Assembly (NCBI GenBank): GCA_964304625.1 | Contig: OZ199838.1 | Location: forward strand, 13,578,001 to 13,642,000 | Direction: 5' to 3' | Length of the DNA: 64,000 nt | Origin: Kudoa neothunni | Taxonomy: Eukaryota; Cnidaria | Shown here: positions 36,358 through 47,459 of the stretch, in pieces | How positions within the stretch are numbered: the stretch's first letter is position 1 | How the letters are laid out: the number at the start of each line of letters is the position of its first letter | Program-made: the position numbers and the translations under genes | The notes under the pieces: model-generated | Told to the model about the DNA's origin: nothing | Database searches by the model: none | Seen by the model: only the letters and a program-made list of their open reading frames with translations

Positions 36358-38801
36358 TTATTCGTTATATAGAGGATTGACTTCCTTAATGTGAATAGAT
36401 GAGATGATGATTTTAAAAAATTATACCTGCTGGAAACGTGGATCTTTAGTGGACTTTTTAAACTTTTTATATTGTGCCTTATCATATTGATATTTTATGA
36501 GCCAGGCAATGAACAGTAGAATCACGGAAGCTATTATGATACCTCCCACTACTATCAATATCAGGGTAATAGGACTTATAGGTGATTTACAATCTAAAAT
36601 TTAATTTTAAGTATATTACCAACATCTACCTATAAATTTACCATTTTTTCTTATCAAGGTTTTTAATATTAATGGTTCGTTGGGTTTCTTCTTTGGTTTC
36701 CCCATCCACGATTGAGATTGAAAAGTAGAGGGCGCACTTTTTATGCGTAACCACACAGTTGTAGTCGTCAGTTGGTGTCTGGGTTGAGTCTATTTGGAAA
36801 TCGCCTAGTTCCTTGCATAATTCACATGGTGTCTTTTTAACAAATTTTTCATTGTAAACTTTGCATGCTACACACTTTTCATATTTGTTGCAAGTTTCGC
36901 CTTCTACCTAAAATAAACGAATTTATTCATTTGAAGAAGTGTGTGTTTGATGACTTCTATCTCACAAAACTGTCCAGGAGTAACCAAAATCACACACACA
37001 GTGGCCACATTCACATATACCTCTACCACTGCAAGCCTAAATAACAACAAATGTTCAAGATAGAAAATGAAAATAATTTATCGATTACGTATTCATCGTT
37101 TTCATGAGTGCATGTACTGTTCCACAATTCGTGATCGCAATTTCTTTGCTCACACACGTTTCCCGTGTATTGTGGTTCGCAGATGCATTCGCCACATTCG
37201 CAATGGCCTTGTGATTCGCCGCTACAAAACTCCTCCATTCCGGATTGACAGTTGGTGTTATCACATTCGCAGTACTTTCCCGAATAGATTGTGAAAACCG
37301 AATCCCCGCACACACATTTGTTGCATTCACACTCACCAACACCACTACACAACAACCCTGGTTGGTCCCCAGGCTGCGAGCATTGACTAGTCGATTCATG
37401 ACAGCTGCAATCGGCTTCTGAATAAGCTTCATAGCAATGGCATTCGCCGCATATAAAATCTCCATTCGTTGAGCAGGACTCACTTTTAACTCATAAGATG
37501 GATTCGTAGGCATGGAACAATCACATACACATCCAGTTGAGAGTATGAACTCAATTGTTCCCAAAGCCCACCATAGTGACCGTGTAATTTAATGGCGCAT
37601 TGTCTGGATAACAATCCAACGCGGTGATAGTAATATCTATAGAGAGATTTCCAGTGTTTTTGCATTCCAAGGCTCCCGCTGATGTGAAACTTAAATTTTC
37701 ACAATTTGACCAAATTCTTATCTCTGTTAAGTCGTCTTTGTAGGGAGGAAGAACGTTTATTTGAGAGAGGGCTTCTTTTGAAGCTTCAATGATCGCTTGA
37801 ACAACGTCGTCAGCGCTCTCTAATAATTTGGCTTTTGATTTGATCTCACTAAGATCTTTGGATATTTGTTCGTAGTATTTCAGGATTGTAGCGTTTTTTA
37901 TGATGAATATTAGTTGAATATCATTTTTTTTCAACTCGGTCATCAACACGTTGTCATCAGGATAATCACGAAAATTTTGATATCCACCAAACTCATCCAG
38001 TTGACATTCGTTTATGTATTTCCTTATGATGCCCATGTTTCTGCCGTCCCCAGCTGTTTTTGGGAATTGATCAGTTGCAACAAATATTATTTTGGTCGAT
38101 TGTCTGTATGGCATCCATCCTATTTGTTCTTTACAGGTTGCAGCTTGCAGTACTGATGTGTACACAGATTCAGGAAAGTCTATATTGCCATGGATTTTAT
38201 CGTTTTTCAATTGATTCAACTTTTGTTGTAGGAAAATGTTGTCCCCAGTTAAAGAGATGTAATTTTCAAACTCATACTTGGCTGAGCTAAAAGTTTTTGC
38301 CAAATAATCAAGATCAAAAATGTACTAATAGACAAATACGATCTGGCTGGATAAAAGGATTTATCGTAAACTATTCCGATACCTATTCTTATTTGAGTAG
38401 CTCCGATTTCCTCAAAACTATCAACTATAACCTTTAAATTATCACATGTCAATCTTAGAAAGTACTTGTGGCAGAAATATCATCGACAATCTTATCCCGA
38501 ACAGGTTCCATCGAGGCAGAGCTGTCGATTAGGACGTAGATATCCAAAGGCAGAGACGTTGGAACAGTAATATTTGACTTTATTGATACGGTCATTCCTA
38601 TAAATTTGTATGTACATAATTATATGCACGTTAAATGAGAATAATTTATTTTTCACTGATTAAATAGTTATTTTACCAGGTTTCAAGTTATTGATCTGTA
38701 TTTTATATGGGATGATACTGGTTTTTTCTGTTGTAAAATTATTTAGTATCTATGTAATGAGTGATACTTACATATTTTATTTACACACATTATATACATT
38801 T
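36358..38801 (-). CDS. Integrin beta subunit ITGB-B, 5' end in gap, several frame shifts
   Basis: Visible from the hybrid domain (IIPYKIQINNLKP) to the tail. The I-like domain has LDIYVLIDSSASM, a complete DxSxS MIDAS, then PESVYTSVLQAATCKEQIGW, DQFPKTAGDGRNMGIIRKY and YPDDN. I-EGF modules, beta-tail, membrane helix IILLFIAWLIKY-type and EVNPLYNE (NPxY) on the last small exon follow, ending TAA 36358. From SSAKYEF (about 38291) to HENDEY (about 37085) the gene is continuous, whereas ITGB-A has eleven introns over that span. Introns at both ends remain. At least four one-base shifts are needed for a continuous protein: near 37563 (G run), 37491 (A run), 36976 (CC) and 36640 (A run). All lie in short mononucleotide runs, so either the gene is decaying or the consensus is wrong. 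PSI and signal peptide are presumably in the N gap. Confidence 0.88.
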
Positions 38802-39001
38802 NNNNNNNNNNNNNNNNNNNNNNNNNNNNNNNNNNNNNNNNNNNNNNNNNNNNNNNNNNNNNNNNNNNNNNNNNNNNNNNNNNNNNNNNNNNNNNNNNNN
38901 NNNNNNNNNNNNNNNNNNNNNNNNNNNNNNNNNNNNNNNNNNNNNNNNNNNNNNNNNNNNNNNNNNNNNNNNNNNNNNNNNNNNNNNNNNNNNNNNNNNN
39001 N
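38802..39001. other. Assembly gap (200 N)
   Basis: Exactly 200 N, probably a nominal scaffold gap. It should hold the missing signal peptide and PSI exons of ITGB-B. Confidence 0.99.
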
Positions 39002-40843
39002 GAATTCTCTAGTTGGGTGCTGTCGAAGAGTGGGAACATTGTTTTATCCCTGTGCAGACGAACGACACCCATGAGATTAATTTTACCTAATGGAATTTAT
39101 TTGTACTAAATTTAAAAATCAAACTTTTATTATATTATTTTAAAAAGTTATTCCAATAATACATTACATTTACTTACGGTAAAACGAATGTCTATTCCCA
39201 AATATTCTTCAACGAAATACATAAACATGTACCGACGTGGCTATTTAGCACAATTCTAACGGTTCCATTTCTATATATTTTTTTTAATTTAATATTAATT
39301 CTTATAAAAAATGAATTAATATTATCCTTAAATGTAAACCGTGATTCCTATTTCAAATAATCTTTTGAGGATTCTTAAATAATTACCAAGGCACTTTTAA
39401 TGCGGCTCCTTTTGAGATATATTTAAGTTTTTCCTCAAATGAATTGATTCTAATTGAAAATACAAAGATAAAAATGATTTTAAACATTTTTCCCTCAAGT
39501 TTTAGTTATCGTTATAGGTAATTTTGGATTAAACCTGAAATTTGAAATCCTGTTTGAGCTGATGTTTCATCTTTTTGGGGGAAAATCAATTGGAAATACA
39601 ACAAATTATTTCGCTATGATTTTAAAGATTGAGCCGATTTACTCACTTTATGCCAAATGATCGAATACTATCAAAATAAATTATATAATTGAATCAACAT
39701 ATTTTTTTCAACCTTTCGTACCTAACGTTCATTTAAAATTTGAACAACCGAGAGAAAAAAATCGCATTCTGCTGGCGCTTTATTTTTAATATTTTCTCAA
39801 AATTAGTTTTAAAATGTTAAAATGAATTTTGCCTATTTAAAAGCAAATTAATAATGACTGAAATGAATTACAACATTAAAATAAGCATTCGAAAATTTAA
39901 AATAACGCCGTTTTAAACAATGCAATTGATTGTTAGGCATAATCGTATTATATTTCATAAAAAATATCGATAACATATAATTTCCCATATTTTAAAAAAT
40001 TATTCATATATATATATACATGTATATTAAAAAGTGGGAATTAATTTAATAAAGTTATACTTAACTTACTGTTGCGTATTGTCCGATAAATCATTATAGC
40101 CATTATTTATAATTATATAATGTATTTACCTCCGGAGAAAAAAATATACGCTGAAACTCAAGCTATTGTAGAAACATTTAAAACCTTCCACTTATAATAT
40201 TTTTAGATATAGAATAGCAATCGAATGTACTTCTTTTTAAGGGCTTTAAGTATTTTTAGTTATGGAATAGTTTTGAAAATGGGTAGTTGACACCAAAATT
40301 GGCTCATATGACAAAAAATTGACCGATTTAAGCATATTAATTATATTAAGCTAATGCTTATAAAACAGATACAAAAGAAATTTTCAACGCATTTTAAAGA
40401 CCGTGAAATTTATAAGAGGTTATGATACATACGAGTAGGATTCTTTTAATCTTCATTTTATCCTGTAATTCAATGGTAATGACTGATAAAATTTATTCTA
40501 AGAATTTTAATTTTTTAAATCGTTATGACTAACTGTTCGGAAACAATATGTCATATTCAAACAATCAACATCAAATTTTGGCATAAAAAGGTTAACTTTA
40601 TTCTGGAATATTTTCAGATGTATTTTATTTGGGGAAAAATTAATTGAGCACGTTTTCATTAAAATAATAATTTTTCCGTCTGCCTATTGATTAATGCGTG
40701 TTTCATATACAGTGCTTGATTTTCTCTTAAGAAAAAATATAAAAAATAAAGCTACGACAATAACAAGTGAATAAAATAAGTATTCTTTTATTTCCGAATG
40801 ATAATTAATAATTATCAGACAAATGGGAACCACGGAATACAAT
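39002..40843. other. Intergenic; G+C-richer end piece next to the gap
   Basis: The first 74 bases (39002-39075) start with GAATTC and have about 50% G+C, unlike anything nearby; they do not encode PSI or signal-peptide sequence. The rest is A+T-rich with no feature. Confidence 0.45.
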
Positions 40844-43800
40844 TCAACGAAATAGTGGATTTTCCTCCTTGATAAATTATTAAGAAATTGTAAGTGTTAA
40901 AATACTTACTCCTTGTGTTTTCCGAGCCTCCGTAGATGCTTTAAATTTATTGTACTGTGCCTTATCGTATTGATGTTTGACTACCCAGGCAACTACAATC
41001 AGACCCAGCGAAACGACGATAATAAGGATGGCAATGATAAGTATCCAAATGAGCGGGTTTATTGGAGGTTTGCAATCTTCAAAAGTAACACAAAAATTTT
41101 ACTATGTATGATTTAATTATCATCACCTTGTTGTTTATTCAAACTTTTAATTCTTATAATTTTTGATTTTCCTTCAGCACTTATATGACTATCGTGAGTG
41201 ATTGAAAAATATATGGCGCAATTGTCATAGGTTGTTGCACATTTAAACTTCTCGTCAGTGTCTTCTAGTTCATCAATTTGATAGGTTCCAAGACGGTTAC
41301 ACAAATAACACTTTTCATCATTAGTAGATCCATTGCCAAACATGTGACAAATGACGCAATTTTCCAGCTGATTACAAGATTCCTCTTTTGACTTATAGAC
41401 CAGTGATATTTAAACATCATCAACTACTCAACTAATCATTACCTCATTCTCACAAAATTCCCCGGAAAATCCAAAGTCACACAAACACTTTCCACAGCTG
41501 CATTTTCCTCGTCCACTGCAGCTCTATAATTGATTCCATAATGAAAATATTTATTATGGGGTGGGGTTTCATTTACAATATTATTCTTTTTCAATAAACA
41601 CTTTTCATTCCAAAAATCGTGTGCGCAGTTCTTCTGCTCGCAGACAGCCCCTATATATTTGGGAAAACATTCACATTTTCCACAGTTGCATCTTCCACGG
41701 GTGGGTCCACCACAGAACTCGTCCAAACCTGATTGACACCTGGAATTATCACACTCGCAGTGATTCCCAGAAAACAATCCAGATTCAAATTCCTTATATC
41801 CGAACAAAAATATGGAAAAAAACAAGGATAAATTAAATTTACCCCACAAGTACAACGATTGCATTTACATGTTCCGTATCCGCTGCACAACAGACCTTGC
41901 CTATGGCCGGGTGTGTTGCAGTCCTTTGTAGATTCATAGCAATCGCAAAACTCGCCAGAACTGTTGTCAAATAAAATAAGAATATAATGTATTCATAAAT
42001 CACTATGAATCGTAACAGTAACATTTTCCACATATCAAATCTCCATTTTTATTACACGTTTCGCTTTTTATTTCCTAAATAAAATGATAGTAAAGCTTCT
42101 AATATTGCGTCATTAACCCTTAACGTCTAACCATTGGATTCGCGCGTCCACCTCCCTATTATTTTGTTGTAAAACCTGTTATAATTTGTGTAATTTCGCC
42201 AAACCATTAACTTATTTTATTATGTCGGTCGGTAGATAATGCTTTTTTAAAAATGTAGATGAAATTCTGACGAATATACACAAAATACAACATGCATAAT
42301 AACAAAATTTATAAACAAAATAATATAAAGATGGGCGCATGGAACTGAAGGTTATCCTTTAAGGGCTAACCCTCTAATGGTCCCAAAAACGATGAACGTG
42401 TAATGGACTTTGGAGTAAACTTTACACCACATTTTTTTGAATTATATCATTTTAAAAAATCTATTAATCAATATTATAGAATAATTTTTAATTCCTATGG
42501 ATGAAACACTGGAAAATGCACATTATATTTTGACGTAATCCATGTGATAATCGGCTTCGTTTACGATCCGTCTTATGTCGGCACACATCGAAATTTCATT
42601 AAAAAAAGTGATTGCGTTAATGCGGCGAAATTAAACGTGTTGCGCCAGTCAAAATATTAAAAAAAACATAAGGATTCTTGAAAGTTATGAGAAGTTAAAA
42701 ACAGTTTTTAAATGCGTGAAATGGACAATAAAATTTATAACAATTTTCGCACCATTTAGGAGATTTTTTATCATTTTTTCCTCTCGTTGTTTTCATATTT
42801 TGCTCGCTTTGCGTTAAGAACAGGTTCCAGTTGGGGAGCATAAACAATGATGAAACCTGTTTTTGTTGCTTTGTTTGTGGAATTTGTTGTTAACGATGTT
42901 TTGTATAATTGTTCAACGATTTCTTTACGCAAATCACACATTTTAATTTATTACGAACATAAGATACCAACATATACTTTTCACCGAAAACAAAAATGCT
43001 GACACAACGGGCTCTATTTGGTGATGATTGGAGGCATGGTAGTATCTCTTTAGTTTTTAACGTAATGTCTCTCTTGTCAATTTTTTTTTCAAACAATTTT
43101 TCAACAAGAAACATCAATAAGAAGACATTTTCGTCAACAACATGATGTTCATTCTCTGATAAACAAAATTCACCAATGAAATCAAGAACCACACATCCTC
43201 AAATAATTTGCGCGTGCGATTTAGTTAATTTATCAAACATTTCATTACTTTCTACAAAAACTACTCATAGGAATTTTATTACATTTATGTTCGAAATTGG
43301 TTAAATTTTTTGGAATATTTTGAATCAAAAATAACATGGGTTAACTTTTACCCCAAAGACCATTACAAGATAAAATAAAAATTAAAACTTATACAATAAT
43401 TTTTCGGCAAACATTTTTTCGTCAGCCAAAGACAAAATTTTATTTGAAGAATATCTGAAACCCATTGGGTATTTGTTGACTTTATACAAAGATATACCAT
43501 CAATAAAATCGTTTTGGGGTAACGAAAAATATATTCTTCTAATTTTTTAAATTGTTAAAGTTTTTAATTATGAATTTCTTTTAATGGTGTATGATTGAAT
43601 ACATGATTAATTATTTATTTTAGTCATGAAAAAATATTTACATAAGATGGATGGTTATGACTTGAGCATTCACATTTGCAGTCTCCGGATAACTCCAATT
43701 CGATTACTCCGTAGTTGATAATTCTCACATTGTATCTAAACTTACACGCATCCAAAGCATAATAATTTCAAAAATACGTCCGTGGGGTACTATCTGGAAA

Positions 43801-45686
43801 ACACAAAGATTGGTTAAGAGTAATTTCAATTTCTATTCTTCCAGTATTGGCGCAATCCAAGGTGCCAGAAATGGACTTTGTGAGGTTCCTTATTGGTCAA
43901 AACAAAGATGAACGAATTATATATATATATATATTTGAGAAATACTCGCACAACGGTACTATTTGGACTTCTACATAACTATCGTTGTTAGGAGGAATGA
44001 TTTTTATTTGAGATAAAGCTTCCTAATACATATTATTTACGTCAAGAAATCGAATAATACTTCTGCCGCATTAGTTATAGCTTTCACCACATGTTCTGGC
44101 TTTGAATAAAATATCGGTTTAGCACTGATATCTCTTAAATCATTTGCGATATCCTACTCAAATAATTAAACTAAATGATAAGCACGATATATCCACTGCA
44201 AAATATGCAAAAGTGGTAGGTTGAGACGTCATAAAAAGCAGTTGAATATTATTTTTGCTTAGCTCTTTCACTATAACATTATCGTCGGGGTAATCCTAAA
44301 AAAATTCCTACTAAGTTAACAAATTGGCTGATCATTACTCTAAACTGTTGATAGCCTGAGTTTTTATCCAACTGACATCGATTGATGTACCTTCTTAAAA
44401 TGGCCATATTCTAATACATTTTTACTTCATTAAGTAATATTCAAATAATACCCTTCCATCACCAGCCGTTTTGGGGAAAATATTAGTTATAACAAACATT
44501 ACTTTGGTTGATGTTCTGTTGGTAGACCATCCAATCTATTGTTTTTAATTAAATTACAAATAGCTAATATGTACCTCATTTACGCACGTAGCTGCTTGTG
44601 CGATAGCTGTGTATGCTGATTCGGGAAAGTCGAAGCTTGCGAACGTGCTGTATTTAATTTTTAAAAGTTTTAACTTTTCCTAAATAAACAAATGTGACGT
44701 GATCCACATTGAGTTGGTTAACAAACCAATAAGAAGGTTTGATTTTCAGTGAGTGGAACATAATTGAGGAATTCATATTCAGAACCTCTACGAATAAATC
44801 AATATCCACTTGTCTGCAAAAGAATAGAATTAGTACGTCCTAACTGGAGAATACTCTTTGTCAAAGAACAATCCTATTCCCACCCGTACACTTGTAGCGC
44901 CAGTTTCAAAAGATTGAGAAACTAATAAAAAATTATAAAAACCAAGCAAAATAAACCCTAATCATAATTTAACTGCGCTTAAATATTATGTCTTTTCTTT
45001 TAACAATAGGAAGTTGGATGATGATTAAATTTATAGTTTTTTCAATTAATACATTCTAATATAACGTATATTTTATCATACTTGTTCCTGAAAGATCTGA
45101 AATTAGTTTAGATCTGGTGGCTGTAAGTTCAGCTGAGCTATCCATCAGAACGTATATCTCAAGTGGAAGGGATGTAGGGACGGTAATCACTGACTTTATT
45201 CCGCTTATTTTACCTTATATATGTATATATATATATATATATACACTTTTATATTAAATAATTTTCTATTAAACTCTATTAATGACTACCATATCCAGGT
45301 CTTAGATATTTGACCCTGAATTTTTGTGGTTGAATAGTTATCCCATCAAGTTCCAAATGATCGAGAATCTTTTTAAATAATCGCCTTATTGCAACCAATA
45401 GACTAAAAATACAGTGATTTCTGGTGAACTAAGTTTTGTAACATTATCGCAACGGACACGGCTGGTTTTTAGACATCTATCGCCATTATACACCTATCCT
45501 TGGTCAGAATATGTTTTAGAAATATTGGATGAACTTTATCAGAACACCATCCAAAATTTTCCACCTTTGAACAACACAAGGAGCACTCGTCAACATATTG
45601 AAAGCTGATTTTTAGTAAAACCACTAAAATCGTTTAATTCGGGGGTTTAAAATGGTAGTACCGGAAAAGTATATATAAGCCCACAT
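40844..45686 (-). CDS. Integrin beta subunit ITGB-C, full length
   Basis: Joined in frame from ATG 45686 to TGA 40844. Signal peptide MWAYIYFSVVLLKISFQ spans a 38-nt intron; PSI (DECSLCCSKVENFGWCSDK then VYNGDRC); I-like domain with LEIYVLMDSSAEL, where the last MIDAS Ser is replaced by Glu; VRVGIGLFFDKEYSP; ESAYTAIAQAATCVNEIGW; IFPKTAGDGRNMAILRRY; hybrid return; I-EGF modules (GDCKCECSSH, GDLICGKCYCY, SGEFCDCYESTKDC, FSGNHCECDNSRCQSG, CSCGKCLCDFGFSGEFC); beta-tail; membrane helix LIIVVSLGLIVVAWVV; tail KHQYDKAQYNKFK. The last exon gives EENPLFR, an NPxF motif. Introns sit at the same places as in ITGB-A. One intron, about 43648-42078 between HPSY and EIKSET, is 1.6 kb and contains a miniature element. 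No frame break found. Confidence 0.94.
42113..42369. mobile_element. Miniature piggyBac-like element in ITGB-C intron
   Basis: TTAACCCTTAACGTCTAACC at 42113 matches, at 15 of 20 positions, the reverse strand of the end at 42350-42369 (TTAGCCCTTAAAGGATAACC). TTAA and TTAG at the edges fit a piggyBac target with one mutation. At 257 bp it is far too short to code for a transposase. Confidence 0.5.
42890..43192 (-). other. ORF inside ITGB-C intron, unidentified
   Basis: A 100-codon frame on the same strand as the gene: NEHHVVDENVFLLMFLVEKL, SSPNRARCVSIFVFGEKYML, then VSYVRNKLKCVICVKK. The C-x-x-C near the end could belong to a transposase zinc part. Its base composition is a little less A+T-rich than the flanks. 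Probably transposon-derived; family unknown. Confidence 0.3.
45214..45242. repeat. TA microsatellite
   Basis: Alternating TA run with one G interruption, within an intron of ITGB-C. A shorter TA run lies at 43919-43934 in another intron of the same gene. Confidence 0.8.
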
Positions 45687-47459
45687 TTGTATTTGTACAC
45701 AGTTAAACTGTCTAACTAATTAATGTGATGATTTTTGCCTTTTGGGAACATTGTTGTAGACTATCAGTTACAGTGATAAATTTTCTTTGTATATTAATTT
45801 TCATCTAATTATAGGCCATTCACCCTTAGGTTTTATAAGGACTCTTAAAATGTCTAAATTAGGGTTACTCGAATTTAAAATTTATTGAATTGAACAACAA
45901 CCATTAATTCCTGAGTGGTTCTCAACACCCCCAAAGAATTAGAATGATCCTTGTATTTTCTTGTGAGTAACTGGATGGAGAGTACTAAAATGAATCTCAG
46001 GTCATTTGTAAATTTTAACAAATTACATTAAAATTAGGAAAACTTTAATAACTTTTATGGGCTATTTCTAATGGATTCAAAACACAGTCAGTGACCGGTT
46101 TTACGCACTTTTTAAAAAGAAACACAATTTGAATAATCATATGTACAATCTATATATAATGTTTTTTAATGTTGTTTTGGAGAATTTGGATCTAAATAAT
46201 ATAATAAGGTTGCGAAATTTCCAGTTTGTTAGTCACGTGGTTGGAGGGTTTTATGCATTTTTCGGAACGTTTTTGAAAAAAACGTAGATGAATTTTGTTT
46301 AATGTTCGAAAGAATTTAATGAAATGAAAGAAAATCAAATGAAATAGTAAAGCAAGTCCACAATATTTCCTCCAAAACAGCCAAATTTGTTATAAAACAC
46401 CAGACATATCCTCTATATCCAACCCCTATGGCATCTTAAAAACATAAATAAAAATTTTTAAATGATTGAGCACAAAACGATTATTGTCTTCATTTGGGAA
46501 TTTATTAAAATGAGTCCAGAAAATTATCCAGGTTTGACAAAAAAGATCGATCGATCATGATCGCAATGGTGAAAGCTATATTTCAAACATTTGGACGAAT
46601 TTTTGGTGACCAAAACAACTAATTATTTTATTTCTAAGTGAAAAAAATTATTTGTTTCTTAAATTTATGCAATTCAAATATATTAAACAGCTACGTATAT
46701 TACTATATGCGCGCGTTAATAAATGCGTAAACTGGACGTTACCAATTTCACACACATTTTTCCGCGATCCTGAAGGGATTACTCAAACCCGGTTAACGAC
46801 TATGCTTTCAATTAAAAAAGATTTAACGTTTTCATCAAAATTTACGAATTTTAATTATGTTATTTGATAAATAATTGAATAGTTTTTTGTAATGCGCGCG
46901 CGAAAAAGTGCGTAAAACCGGAAGTGACCAATTTTACACATTTTTCTCGCAGTATCGACTCGAAACTCTCGAGGAAATTGCGTAAATCCTCTAACCTACT
47001 ACACAAGTTATATCTACACCATTTTAGTCCTTAAAGATCATTTATGCGGTTCGAAATAGTTATTTATTATTGATTTAATACAGTGAAAAAGATCCCGTAC
47101 GTACGTAATCACTTATTTTCCCAAAATAAAATTTTAATTGAAATTTATTAATTAATTAATTAAAATAAAAGGTTATATTCATGCATAAAAATAAAATTAA
47201 AAATTAGGTAGTTATACATGGTATGGAGAGGGTAGAATAAAAAAAAGTTGCATCTCATGCAACGATTCTGCCTAATGAGACATTATTCTTTCTATATATT
47301 AAGTAAAAATTAATTTGCGATGTAATTATATTTTAATCAATTTAAAAAAATAATTCAATTCGAAAAAATAATATCGTTTAGAAGTATTCTTATTCTATTA
47401 TGTTTAATTTTTATTTCAAAGAAAGTCATCCTAAGTTTCACATATACTTTTTATCAGAA
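45687..47459. repeat. Intergenic with degenerate repeats at 46080-46990
   Basis: Between ITGB-C and ITGB-D. The words GCGTAAACTGGACGTTACCA (near 46725) and GCGTAAAACCGGAAGTGACC (near 46909) start two related stretches about 185 bases apart, both followed by AATTT(C/T)ACACA-type sequence and preceded by GCGCGCG. A third related piece, inverted, is near 46080-46112 (GTGACCGGTTTTACGCAC). This looks like a worn tandem or inverted repeat element. No coding match. Confidence 0.5.

Noticed and set aside
38401-38520. Frame shift in ITGB-B near SAT/STF
   Set aside because: A 41-nt GT..AG intron (ACA A | TT GAT) restores the frame and matches the same intron in ITGB-A and ITGB-C.
42117-43340. A 1.2-kb piggyBac bounded by TTAACCC and GGGTTAA in the ITGB-C intron
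   Set aside because: Ends agree only over CCC; the shorter 42113-42369 element has far better matching ends.
45414-45608. Plus-strand ORF over the ITGB-C 5' end
   Set aside because: It is the antisense shadow of the PSI exons of ITGB-C.
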